64,000 bases of DNA from Nocardioides nitrophenolicus (lineage in GTDB: Bacteria > Actinomycetota > Actinomycetes > Propionibacteriales > Nocardioidaceae): the NCBI RefSeq assembly GCF_016907515.1, contig NZ_JAFBBY010000001.1, positions 1,178,001-1,242,000 on the forward strand, read 5' to 3'. The notes below the pieces were generated by a model. The model worked only from the letters and a program-made list of their open reading frames with translations. It was not told the origin of the DNA and made no database searches. Below are positions 1 through 8,195 of this stretch, in pieces; positions within the stretch are counted from its first letter, which is position 1; every line of letters starts with the position of its first letter. A program made the translations under genes and the position numbers.

Positions 1-567
<567 letters not shown>

Positions 568-588
568 GGGCGCTGAGTCTAGGGCGGT

Positions 589-631
589 ACGACGAGGGGG
601 CCCGAATCACCGGCCCAGGCCCCCTCGTCGT
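589..631 (-). terminator. Hairpin terminator between the metalloprotease gene and ychF
   Basis: A perfect inverted repeat of 14 bp lies at 589-602 and 618-631 (ACGACGAGGGGGCC against its complement) with a 15-nt loop. It begins 13 bp past the stop codon of the metalloprotease gene on the minus strand. There is no long U-tract, which is common for actinobacterial terminators. It would insulate ychF from the upstream gene. Confidence 0.7.
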
Positions 632-644
632 CCACCGGGAGGGG

Positions 645-1465
645 TCAGGAGCCGTAGAGCGCCCGCGCGCCGGCCGCGTCGGAGGCCTGGAACTCCAGGT
701 CGGCCGAGCCGCCGTTGCACTGGGGGTAGTGCATGATCGAGGAGGAGTCGTACGGCGTCAGCGGCCGCCAGTTGTTGTCCTCGAAGCAGGTGCCGGCCTC
801 GGGCCGGGTGTGCTCGTGGCGGAAGCCGAGGGTGTGGCCGAGCTCGTGGCCCAGGATGTCGCCGGGCTCCCAGGTGCCGGAGGTCCAGATCGAGTCGTCG
901 ACGAGGACGTTGCGCTGTCGCTTCGGGGTGCTGGGGAAGAAGGCCCGCGCGATGTACTGGGTCGTCGAGACCGGCTCGACGGAGAAGAGCACCGCGTTGT
1001 TGCGCGTCGTGCAGCTGCGGTCCTGCGCCGGGACGTAGACGAAGTTGATCCTCGACGACGCGGCCTCCCAGAGCCCGGCGCCGGCGCTCATCGCGGCGAC
1101 GATGTCGTCGTGGCGGGTGCCGAACTTGGTACTCACGCAGTAGGTCAGGTTGGCGACCTGGGTGGCGCTCCACCGGTCGTCGGCGCCGTTGACGGTGTTG
1201 ACGACCAGGCCGTTGTCCTTGGTCTTCTTGGACGCGACCATGGTGTCGTAGAAGGAGCGCAGGTCGGCGCGGTTGCTGATCGCCTCGTCGCCGTTGACGA
1301 CATAGGCGCCGTCGACGTCGACGTACGTCGAGGCCTCGAACTGCTTGAACGTCGGCACGCCGCGGTGCTGTCGGCATCGGCGGCGGTCGACAGGGTCGCG
1401 CCCGCGAAGGCTGCGACCAGGCACGCGACTCCGGCGGAGATCTTGTGGATCCGGGAAGACAACAT
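645..1465 (-). CDS. Secreted astacin/M57-like zinc metalloprotease, apparently frameshifted after the signal peptide
   Basis: The mature part carries the metzincin zinc motif HELGHTLGFRHEH and a Met-turn SSSIMHY near the C-terminus, as in astacin- and M57-type peptidases. The frame holding this domain has no sensible start: its first ATG, at 1532, gives an Arg-rich non-signal sequence. An ATG at 1465, with a GAAAGG ribosome site 8-10 nt upstream, instead opens a good signal peptide in another frame (MLSSRIHKISAGVACLVAA, then AFAGATLSTAADA). That frame turns into Ser/Arg nonsense after about codon 37, exactly where the mature frame becomes protein-like (VPTFKQFEAS). One base missing around 1345-1385 would explain this. 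A cytoplasmic product from a GTG at 1358 is the alternative. The catalytic domain itself looks intact, so this is a recent frameshift, a sequencing error, or programmed -1 shifting. Confidence 0.75.
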
Positions 1466-1582
1466 GCAAGAACCTTTCGATGGGAGGGGTGGATCGGCGC
1501 TCATCGAAACGCCGCTGCCCCACCACCGACAAGACTCAGAAACCGGCAGCGCCCGGCGTTGCAGGAATGTGAGCCGGCTCCC

Positions 1583-2281
1583 TCAGCCGGCCGCCGGCGG
1601 GCAGCGCCCCGACAGCGCGTAGCGCAGCAGCGCCACGTCCCCGATCGCGCGGGTCTCCACCAGCTCGGCCCGGTTGCCCGGATGCCACGGAAAGGTGCCG
1701 TCGCCGACGAAGCGACGGGCGCGGGAGTCCCCGACGAAGAAGGGCGCGACGACGAGCTGCAGCTCGTCGGCCAGCCCCGCGGTCAGGAACTGGGTGTGGA
1801 CGGTTCCGCCGCCCTCGACCATCAGCCGGCGGATCCCACGGGTGGCCAGGTCGGCCACCAGGTCGGCCATCCGGACCTCCGGGCCGAGCCCGAGCACCTT
1901 GGCGTGGGCGCCGACCCGGCTCTCCAGGCCGGCGACGGTCGGGTCGGGACAGTAGACGAGCTTGTCGCCGTCGCCGGCGGTGAAGAACCGGGCGCCCGGG
2001 TCGAGGTCACCACCGCCGGTCAGGGTCACCTTGACCGGCGCCGCCGGCAGGCCGGCGGCCATCCGCTCCCGGCGGCGCCGCTCGGAGCGGATCAGCAGCC
2101 GTGGGTCGTCATTGCGCACCGTCGTCGCGCCCACCAGGATCGCGTCGCAGCCCGCCCGCACCCCGTCGACGCGGTCGAAGTCGGCGTCGTTCGAGAGCAG
2201 CAGCCGCTCCGCGCCGCCGGCGTCGAGATAGCCGTCGAGGGAGACGCAGCAGCTCAGGACGACGTACGGCCGCTGACCCAT
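1583..2281 (-). CDS. RibD C-terminal/dihydrofolate-reductase-like reductase
   Basis: A 232-residue stand-alone protein with the DHFR-like fold of the RibD reductase domain. The N-terminus has the strand-loop VVLSCCVSLDGYLD, then GATTVRNDDPRL, and the family signature VEGGGTVHTQFL near residue 155. RibD-C proteins reduce a pyrimidine or pterin-like substrate with NADPH. No deaminase domain is attached, so this is not a full RibD. The start at 2281 overlaps the upstream membrane-protein gene by 28 bp, and it is the last gene of a five-gene overlapping operon that also encodes a pterin-synthase homologue. A reduced pterin or pyrimidine substrate is therefore likely, but this is inference. Confidence 0.85.
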   Translation of the reverse strand: MGQRPYVVLSCCVSLDGYLDAGGAERLLLSNDADFDRVDGVRAGCDAILVGATTVRNDDPRLLIRSERRRRERMAAGLPAAPVKVTLTGGGDLDPGARFFTAGDGDKLVYCPDPTVAGLESRVGAHAKVLGLGPEVRMADLVADLATRGIRRLMVEGGGTVHTQFLTAGLADELQLVVAPFFVGDSRARRFVGDGTFPWHPGNRAELVETRAIGDVALLRYALSGRCPPAAG

Positions 2282-3138
2282 GCCGGACCTCCCTCCAGCG
2301 TCAGCAGCCCGGGCAGGGTCGCGACGAGCGACATCACGCCGTACACGACGGCGACCTCGACCCCGGAGGCCGCGCCGAGTCCGGTCGCTCCGAACACCCA
2401 CGCGGCGGCGCCCTCCCGCGGCCCCCAGCCGGCGACGCTGGCCGGGATCGCCGAGGCGAGCAGGACCAGGAGCGCGAGCGCGACCAGCGGGCCGGTGCCC
2501 ACCTCGACGCCCACGGTGCGGGCCGCGACGAGGAAGACCAGGACGTGGCCTCCGGCGGCGAGCGCGGAGAGCAGCAGCACCTCGGGCCACACTCCGTCGA
2601 GCGCGGCCGCGGCCTCCCGCCGCAGCGGCGCCGCGGTGGCCAGCGCGAGCACCCCGAGGGCGACCAGCACGCCCAGCACGCCGAGCACCCAGCCCCGCAC
2701 CGCCCCCGGCAGCAGCGGTACGACGGCCACCACCAGTCCGGCCTGCACCACCTGGCCGCTGGCCCGGTCCCACACCACCGAGCGCAGGCCGCGCCCGAGC
2801 GCACCCGCCTGCCGTCCGCGCCGGTAGCCGCGGTGCAGGTCCCCCAGCACCCCGCCGGGCAGGGTCGCGTTGACCAGCTGGGCGCGATAGCAGCTGCGGT
2901 AGGCGTCGCGGAACGGGACCGGCACGCCGAGCCCGGTCGTCAGCAGGCTCCAGCGCCGGGCGCAGCAGGCCGTGGTCGCGGCCGTGACGACGAGCGCGAC
3001 CGCCAGGCCGCGCGGGTCGGTGTGGGCCAGGCCGTCGAGGAAGGGCCGCGCGCCCAGTCGGGCCGCGAGCACGACCAGGATCGCGACCGCGGCGACCAGC
3101 CGGATCCGCGCGGCGAGCGCTCTCCTGTCGATGGTCAG
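2254..3138 (-). CDS. LPG-synthase-type (UPF0104/AglD2-like) integral membrane protein
   Basis: About 294 residues with six to eight hydrophobic segments and the family hallmarks YRAQLVNATLPGGVLGDLHR (around residue 80) and SAIPASVAGWGPREG near the C-terminus. Such membrane domains occur in lysylphosphatidylglycerol synthase, where they act in lipid translocation, and as stand-alone proteins in glycolipid clusters. No ATG or GTG fits the N-terminus. A CTG at 3138 lies 7 nt after GGAGG and forms a CTGA overlap with the stop of the upstream glycosyltransferase gene, mirroring the GTGA and ATGA overlaps elsewhere. I take it as the start. The product probably inserts or flips the lipid or sugar product of this operon; the substrate is unknown. 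Confidence 0.75.
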   Translation of the reverse strand: MTIDRRALAARIRLVAAVAILVVLAARLGARPFLDGLAHTDPRGLAVALVVTAATTACCARRWSLLTTGLGVPVPFRDAYRSCYRAQLVNATLPGGVLGDLHRGYRRGRQAGALGRGLRSVVWDRASGQVVQAGLVVAVVPLLPGAVRGWVLGVLGVLVALGVLALATAAPLRREAAAALDGVWPEVLLLSALAAGGHVLVFLVAARTVGVEVGTGPLVALALLVLLASAIPASVAGWGPREGAAAWVFGATGLGAASGVEVAVVYGVMSLVATLPGLLTLEGGPAWVSGRTSS

Positions 3139-4142
3139 CTCCTTCCCTCCCCCGTGCGTACGACGGCCGGCCCGGTCCGGTTCAGCACGCCGGCCACCAG
3201 CGCGGCCGTGTCCGCCCAGGTCCCGAGCCGGAGCCGGCGCTGCGCCGCGGCCGTCCGCCACCGGGCCCGCAGCCCGGCATCGGTCAGCCATCCCCGCAGT
3301 GCCCCGCCGAGGGCGGCCGGATCCCCCACCGGGACCAGGATTCCCGGCAGCGTCCCGTCGTCGGCCGTGCCCAGCGCCTCGGGGTGGCCGCCGACGTCGG
3401 TCGCGATCGCCGGCAGCCCGCGGCCCAGGCCCTCGGCGAGCGCCATGCCGTAGGACTCGCGGTGGGACGGCGCCAGCACCAGGTCGCTGACCGCCCGAAG
3501 CCGGTCGAGCTCGGCCGGCGAGAGCGGGCCGGTGAGCTCGACCCGCCCGACGCCGCGCAGGGCGTCGGCGACGGCCGGCTCCAGATCCGAGGCGCCGACG
3601 CACCGGCAGGTCCAGTCGAGGTCGCGGACGTCCGCGAGGGCGGCGAGCAGGTCGGCGTACCCCTTGGCGGTGGTCAGCGGGCCGACGCAGAGCAGGTTCG
3701 CGCCGGCGGCGGTGCCGGTCGCGAGCGGGCCGCGGTCGACGCCGGGGCGCGCCACGTGGACCCGGTCGGCGGGCACCCCCGCCGCCTCGCGCACCCAGCG
3801 GCCGGTCCAGGCGCTCGTGGTGACGACGGCCCGGACCGCACGGAGCACCGCCGGCTCGGCCGGGCCGGAGCCGGGCATGTGCAGCAGCACCGCCACCCGC
3901 AGCCGGTGGCTCTCCACGACCAGCACGTCGTCGGTCGACGCGACCAGGCCGTCGACCAGGACCACCGCGTCGTCCGGCAGCTCGGCCAGCACCCGGGCCA
4001 GGCCGACGGCGCCGACCCGGTGCTCGCGCACCTCCCTCCCCAGCGCGACCAGGCCCGCGACCAGCCGGCGGTCGTAGACGTTCCCCCCGCTCGGCCGCCG
4101 CGGGTCGTCGACGCCGTCGGGGACGACGACGTGGACGGTCAC
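3135..4142 (-). CDS. GT4-family glycosyltransferase
   Basis: A 335-residue GT-B fold enzyme. The N-terminal half has [20 protein letters not shown], typical of the acceptor-domain loop. The C-terminal donor domain has the retaining GT4 EX7E-type motif in [15 protein letters not shown] followed by PAIATDVGG. It should transfer a sugar from a nucleotide donor to a small or lipid acceptor in the cytoplasm. The GTG start at 4142 overlaps the stop of the pterin-synthase-like gene by 4 bp (GTGA), so the two are probably translationally coupled. The acceptor is unknown. Its position between a pterin-synthase homologue and a membrane protein suggests it glycosylates the product of this operon. Confidence 0.88.
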   Translation of the reverse strand: MTVHVVVPDGVDDPRRPSGGNVYDRRLVAGLVALGREVREHRVGAVGLARVLAELPDDAVVLVDGLVASTDDVLVVESHRLRVAVLLHMPGSGPAEPAVLRAVRAVVTTSAWTGRWVREAAGVPADRVHVARPGVDRGPLATGTAAGANLLCVGPLTTAKGYADLLAALADVRDLDWTCRCVGASDLEPAVADALRGVGRVELTGPLSPAELDRLRAVSDLVLAPSHRESYGMALAEGLGRGLPAIATDVGGHPEALGTADDGTLPGILVPVGDPAALGGALRGWLTDAGLRARWRTAAAQRRLRLGTWADTAALVAGVLNRTGPAVVRTGEGRS

Positions 4143-4537
4143 AGCGGCCGCTCGTAGGCGGCCCACGCGACATGCGACTCGTGCAGGGTCGCGCCCACCG
4201 TCGCGAGACTCCGGCCGCCCGGCCCGAGGTCGCCGGCCGAGGCCCGCTCCGCCAAGCGGTCCGCCACCCAGCGGGCGAGCACCTCCGTCGAGCTGTTCTG
4301 CCCGGCGAGCAGGTCCTCGTCGTCGAGATTGCGGTAGTGCAGCCGGGCCAGCACCTCGCGCACCACCTCGGTGGCGCGGCCGATGTCGACCAGGATCCCG
4401 TCGGCGTCGAGGTCGGGCCCGGCGAAGGTCGCGTCGACGACGTAGGTCGCGCCGTGCAGCCGCTGCGCCGGTCCGAACACCTCTCCTCGCAGGCTGTGGG
4501 CGATCATGATGTGGTCGCGGACGGTCACCCGGAACAT
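4139..4537 (-). CDS. 6-pyruvoyl-tetrahydropterin synthase/QueD-like protein with altered active site
   Basis: 132 residues, the normal length for the PTPS/QueD family, which acts on dihydroneopterin triphosphate. Family features are visible: AHSL around His14, LHG at 27-29, [22 protein letters not shown] and the terminal [12 protein letters not shown]. The usual LHGHxY motif reads LHGATY here, so one of three zinc-binding histidines (position 30) is Ala. The Cys normally four residues before that motif is also Ala (Ala24). The protein may therefore bind metal differently or catalyse another reaction. It overlaps the glycosyltransferase start by 4 bp and its own ATG follows the dehydrogenase stop directly (TGAATG). 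Confidence 0.85.
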   Translation of the reverse strand: MFRVTVRDHIMIAHSLRGEVFGPAQRLHGATYVVDATFAGPDLDADGILVDIGRATEVVREVLARLHYRNLDDEDLLAGQNSSTEVLARWVADRLAERASAGDLGPGGRSLATVGATLHESHVAWAAYERPL

Positions 4538-5518
4538 TCAGGCCTCCTCGTAGTCGATCGCGTGGCACAGTCCCGGCAGCGAGCCGTCGGCGATCCCCGC
4601 CAGCACCCGCGGCAGCTCCCGGAAGGGCGAGCAGCCCGTGAGCAGGACGTCGAAGCCCGGGTCCCGGAGCAGCTCGAGCGCGAGCGCGAGCCGGTCGCGC
4701 CCGCTGTAGGCGTCGCGGCGGGCCGGCGCGACCGCGCCCACCTGGCTGCCGCGCAGGGTGAGCCGGGCCGCGTGGAAGGCCTCGCCCAGCGGCAGGCTGA
4801 CCTCGCGGTCGCCGTACCAGGACAGGTCGAGGACGGTGCCCTCCGGCGCCACCAGCTCCAGCGCCCGGCGCAGTCCGGCCTCGGTCGCGCTGGCGTGCAC
4901 CACCAGGTCGCTGCGTCCGGGGTCCTCGCCCGGGCCCGCGAAGCCGGCGCCGAGCCGGGCGGCCACCGCGGCCCGCCCGGGGTCGGTGTCGACGAGGGTC
5001 ACCCGTACGCCCGGCACGCCCGCGGCCAGCCGCGCCACGCAGCAGCCGACCAGCCCCGCGCCCACGACGGTGACCCGGTCGCCGAGCAGCGGCGGCGCGT
5101 CCCACAGCGCGTTGAGGGCGGTCTCCACGGTGCCGGCGAGCACCGCCCGCTCGGGCGGGACGCCGTCGGGCACGGGCACGACCGCCGCCGCCGGCACGAC
5201 GTACGCCGTCTGGTGGGGGTGCAGGCAGAAGACCGTACGGCCCACCAGCTCGGCGGGACCACGCTCGACCACGCCCACGCTGAGGTAGCCGTACTTCACC
5301 GGACCGGGGAAGTCCCCCTCCTGGAAGGGCGCCCGCATGATCGTGAACTGGCTGGGCGGAACCCGCCCGGCGAGGACGAGGGACTCCGTGCCCCGGCTGA
5401 CCGCCGAGCGCACCGCCCGGACCAGCACCTCGTCGGACCGCGGCTCGCGCAGCGCGGCCGGCCGGATCTCGCCGTGCCCCGGCTCGGTGATCCAGTACGC
5501 CTGGGCCTTCTCGACCAC
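4538..5518 (-). CDS. Medium-chain dehydrogenase/reductase (annotated elsewhere as zinc-binding alcohol dehydrogenase)
   Basis: 326 residues with an MDR fold. The catalytic domain comes first, then a Rossmann motif VVGAGLVGCCVARLA around residues 150-165 and an acidic residue at the end of the next strand (LVDTDPG). The position that usually holds the catalytic-zinc cysteine reads AVSRGTESLV, and the structural-zinc cysteine lobe is absent, so zinc dependence should not be assumed. It would oxidise or reduce an alcohol, ketone or sugar intermediate with NAD(P). It is the first gene of the minus-strand operon, 74 bp from the divergent phosphatidyltransferase/sulfatase gene, with a perfect palindrome in the shared promoter region. 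Confidence 0.85.
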   Translation of the reverse strand: MVEKAQAYWITEPGHGEIRPAALREPRSDEVLVRAVRSAVSRGTESLVLAGRVPPSQFTIMRAPFQEGDFPGPVKYGYLSVGVVERGPAELVGRTVFCLHPHQTAYVVPAAAVVPVPDGVPPERAVLAGTVETALNALWDAPPLLGDRVTVVGAGLVGCCVARLAAGVPGVRVTLVDTDPGRAAVAARLGAGFAGPGEDPGRSDLVVHASATEAGLRRALELVAPEGTVLDLSWYGDREVSLPLGEAFHAARLTLRGSQVGAVAPARRDAYSGRDRLALALELLRDPGFDVLLTGCSPFRELPRVLAGIADGSLPGLCHAIDYEEA

Positions 5519-5554
5519 CGCGGACTCCTCTCGTTGAACCGGTCCCCTGCGCTC

Positions 5555-5574
5555 GTCGTACCCGTGGGTACGAC
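5555..5574. promoter_or_regulatory. Perfect palindrome in a divergent promoter region, candidate operator
   Basis: GTCGTACCCGTGGGTACGAC has two perfect 9-bp arms around a 2-bp centre. It is in the 74-bp gap between the divergent dehydrogenase operon (start 5518) and the phosphatidyltransferase/sulfatase gene (start 5593). The symmetry and placement suit a dimeric repressor controlling both sides, but no regulator gene is adjacent. It could also act as an RNA hairpin in the plus-strand leader. Confidence 0.45.
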
Positions 5575-5592
5575 CTAGGACACGGAGGTGCG

Positions 5593-7749
5593 ATGGTTCG
5601 GGTTCAGTTCGGCCCCGCCAGCCGGGTGACCGCCGTGCGCGCGGTGCTCGCCGTCGGCGTCGCCGGGCTCACCCTGCGCGGCCTCGGTGAGCCGCTGTCG
5701 GGTCGGCTCACGGCGGTCCTGGTCGCGGTCAGCGCCGTGGCCCTGGCCCTCGACGCGTTGGACGGGTACGTCGCACGCCGGACCGGTACGTCGAGCGCGT
5801 TCGGCGCCCGCTTCGACATGGAGACCGACGCCTTCCTGATCGCGGTGCTGAGCGTGCACGTCGCGCCGCGGCTGGGCTGGTGGGTGCTCGCGATCGGCGC
5901 GATGCGCTACGCCTACGTGCTCGCCGGGTGGGCGCTGACCTGGCTGCGCCGCCCGACCCGGCCGCGGTACTGGGCCAAGGTGGTCGCCGCCGTCCAGGGC
6001 GTCGTGCTGACCGTCGCGGCCGCCACGCTGCTCCCGGACCAGGTCGCGCGGCTGGCGGTCGGGCTCGCGCTCGTCCTGCTGGTGGAGTCCTTCGGGCACG
6101 ACGTGATCTGGCAGTGGCGGCACCGGCACGATCCCGAGCCGGTCCCCCGACCGCCCGCCGGCGTGGTGAGTGGCGTCGCGGTCGTCGCGCTCTGGCTGGC
6201 GCTCGCGCCTCCCCGGCTCGCCGACGGGATCGGTCCGGCGGACTTCGCGCGGATCCCCGTCGAGGGCCTGGTGCTGGTGGCGCTCGCGGTGGTGCTGCCC
6301 GTCCGCGGCCGCCGCCTGCTGGCCGTCGTGCTCGGACTGCTGCTCACCGCCCTGGCCGTGCTGCGCGGGCTGGGCCTGGGCTTCGACCTCTACCTCGGCC
6401 GCTCCTTCCACGTGCTCGGCGACTGGTCCTACCTGCCCAAGGGCGTCGAGGTGCTGCGCGACACCCGGGGCGGGCCGGTCGCGGTGCTGACCGTGGTCGG
6501 CCTGGTGGCCCTGGTGGTCGCCGTGGCCGTGGGCCTGACCTGGGCGGCGGGCCGGGTCGCACGCGCCGCCGCCGCCCGGCCGCGCACGACCTGGCGCGCC
6601 CTGGCCGCGCTCGGCACGGTGTGGGTGCTCTGCGCCGCGTTCGGCGGCCCGGTGGACCGGGTCGCCGCGGCCGGGTCGGCCGGGCTGGTCGTCGACACCG
6701 TCGACCAGGTCCGCGCGGACCACCACGACACCCGGGTCTTCGCCCGCGAGCTGGCCGCCGACCCCTTCGCCGCGACGCCGGGCGACCGGCTGCTCCGAGG
6801 GCTACGCGGCAAGGACGTGCTGCTCGTCTGGTTCGAGAGCTACGGCCGGGTGGCGCTCGAGGACAGCTGGTTCGCGCCGTCGGTCGTCGACGTCCTCGAG
6901 CAGGGTGACCACGAGCTGAGCGCCGCCGGCTACCACGCCCGCAGCGCCTTCCTCACCTCCCCGACCTTCGGCGCCGGCAGCTGGCTCGCGCACGCCACCC
7001 TGCAGTCAGGCGCGTGGACGAACGGCGAGCGCCGCTACGGCCAGCTGCTCGCCAGCGACCGGCTCAGCCTCACCCGGGCCTTCGGCGACGCGGGCTGGCG
7101 CACCGTGTTCGACGTACCGGCCAACACCCGTGACTGGCCCGAGGGAGCGGCGTACTACGGCTTCGACCGGCTCTACGACTCCCGCGACGTCGGCTACCAC
7201 GGACCGCGGTTCGGGTACGCCCCGATCCCCGACCAGTACACCCTCGACCACCTGCGCCGCACCGAGCTCGGACGAGGCCCACGCCCGCCGGTGTTCGCCG
7301 AGGTGGACCTGGTCTCCAGCCACCACCCGTGGGCGCCGGTGCCGGAGGAGCTGCCGTGGGCCGAGGTCGGCGACGGCTCGGCGTACGACGGGATGCCGGA
7401 GCGCGGCGCCGCCGCTGTCGACGGCCACCGGGACCCCGAGGCCGCCCAGCGCAACTACGCCGCCTCGGTGCGCTACACGTGGCGGACGCTGATCTCCTTC
7501 CTGACCACCTATCCCGACCCCGACCGGGTGGTCGTCATCGTCGGCGACCACCAGCCACACTCCTTCGTGAGCGGACGCGACGCGGGGCACGACGTGCCGA
7601 TCTCGGTGCTGGCGCAGGACCCGGCCGTGATCCGGCGGATCCACGACTGGGGCTGGCAGCCGGGCATCCTGCCCGGCCCGGACGCGCCGGTGTGGCGGAT
7701 GGACGCGGTCCGCGACCGGTTCCTGACGGCGTACGGACCGGCCGAGTGA
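5593..7749 (+). CDS. Fusion of a CDP-alcohol phosphatidyltransferase and a sulfatase/LTA-synthase-like domain
   Basis: 718 residues. Residues 1-200 form a CDP-alcohol phosphatidyltransferase with the full D-x2-DG-x2-AR-x8-G-x3-D-x3-D motif (Asp54, Asp57, Asp75, Asp79). Further membrane segments cover roughly 200-340. The C-terminal 330 residues look like a sulfatase/alkaline-phosphatase superfamily domain of the LTA-synthase type: VLLVWFESYGR, TSPTFGAGSWLAHATLQSG, DLVSSHHPWAP and VVVIVGDHQPHSF supply the expected metal- and nucleophile-region motifs. The pair of activities implies making a phosphodiester-linked lipid head group and moving it or a phospho-alcohol outside. A GGAGG site precedes the ATG by 5 nt. 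It diverges from the pterin-like operon and probably works with it. Confidence 0.85.
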   Translation: MVRVQFGPASRVTAVRAVLAVGVAGLTLRGLGEPLSGRLTAVLVAVSAVALALDALDGYVARRTGTSSAFGARFDMETDAFLIAVLSVHVAPRLGWWVLAIGAMRYAYVLAGWALTWLRRPTRPRYWAKVVAAVQGVVLTVAAATLLPDQVARLAVGLALVLLVESFGHDVIWQWRHRHDPEPVPRPPAGVVSGVAVVALWLALAPPRLADGIGPADFARIPVEGLVLVALAVVLPVRGRRLLAVVLGLLLTALAVLRGLGLGFDLYLGRSFHVLGDWSYLPKGVEVLRDTRGGPVAVLTVVGLVALVVAVAVGLTWAAGRVARAAAARPRTTWRALAALGTVWVLCAAFGGPVDRVAAAGSAGLVVDTVDQVRADHHDTRVFARELAADPFAATPGDRLLRGLRGKDVLLVWFESYGRVALEDSWFAPSVVDVLEQGDHELSAAGYHARSAFLTSPTFGAGSWLAHATLQSGAWTNGERRYGQLLASDRLSLTRAFGDAGWRTVFDVPANTRDWPEGAAYYGFDRLYDSRDVGYHGPRFGYAPIPDQYTLDHLRRTELGRGPRPPVFAEVDLVSSHHPWAPVPEELPWAEVGDGSAYDGMPERGAAAVDGHRDPEAAQRNYAASVRYTWRTLISFLTTYPDPDRVVVIVGDHQPHSFVSGRDAGHDVPISVLAQDPAVIRRIHDWGWQPGILPGPDAPVWRMDAVRDRFLTAYGPAE

Positions 7750-7802
7750 ACCGAACGCCCCGCGCGCACGTGTTCCCCCGAAACGAGCGAGAGGAGTGCG
7801 CG

Positions 7803-8195
7803 ATGGGCCTGCGAGTCATCGGTGCGCTGGCGGCCGTGGTGACCGCGGCGGTGCACCTCTACCTGTGGTTCGACGGGGTGCGCGACCAGGGCACGGTCGG
7901 GCAGCTGTTCGTGGTCAACGTGGTCGCCGGGGCGGTGATCGCCGTCCTCGTCATCGCCTGGCGCAGCTGGGTGCCGCTGTTCCTGCTCGCCGGGCTGGGC
8001 GCGACGACGCTGCTGGCGTTCGTCATCGCCACCACCGGCGGGCTGTTCGGCATCCACACGACCTGGGACACCTGGTACGCATGGCTGGCCGCGATCTCCG
8101 AGATCGTCGCCGTCGTCGTCGCGGTGGCGGCAGCGGTGGCGGAGGGCCGGGTCGGATCCCTCGTCGGTCACTCGTCGAGGCGGAGCACCGAGTAG
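7803..8195 (+). CDS. Small four-helix integral membrane protein, function unknown
   Basis: 130 residues with about four hydrophobic helices. The first begins near residue 5 (VIGALAAVVTAAVHLYLW), the others around 37-52, 58-76 and 90-112, followed by a short basic tail. The ATG at 7803 follows a GAGAGGAG ribosome site. It begins 53 bp after the phosphatidyltransferase/sulfatase gene on the same strand and may be cotranscribed. Its last 28 bp overlap the end of the convergent anti-sigma gene. Such proteins are widespread in actinobacteria without a known function; I see no catalytic motif. Confidence 0.8.
   Translation: MGLRVIGALAAVVTAAVHLYLWFDGVRDQGTVGQLFVVNVVAGAVIAVLVIAWRSWVPLFLLAGLGATTLLAFVIATTGGLFGIHTTWDTWYAWLAAISEIVAVVVAVAAAVAEGRVGSLVGHSSRRSTE

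Noticed and set aside
645..1532. Metalloprotease starting at the ATG at 1532
   Set aside because: Its first 55 residues are Arg-rich and carry no signal peptide, while a good signal peptide with ribosome site exists in another frame from 1465.
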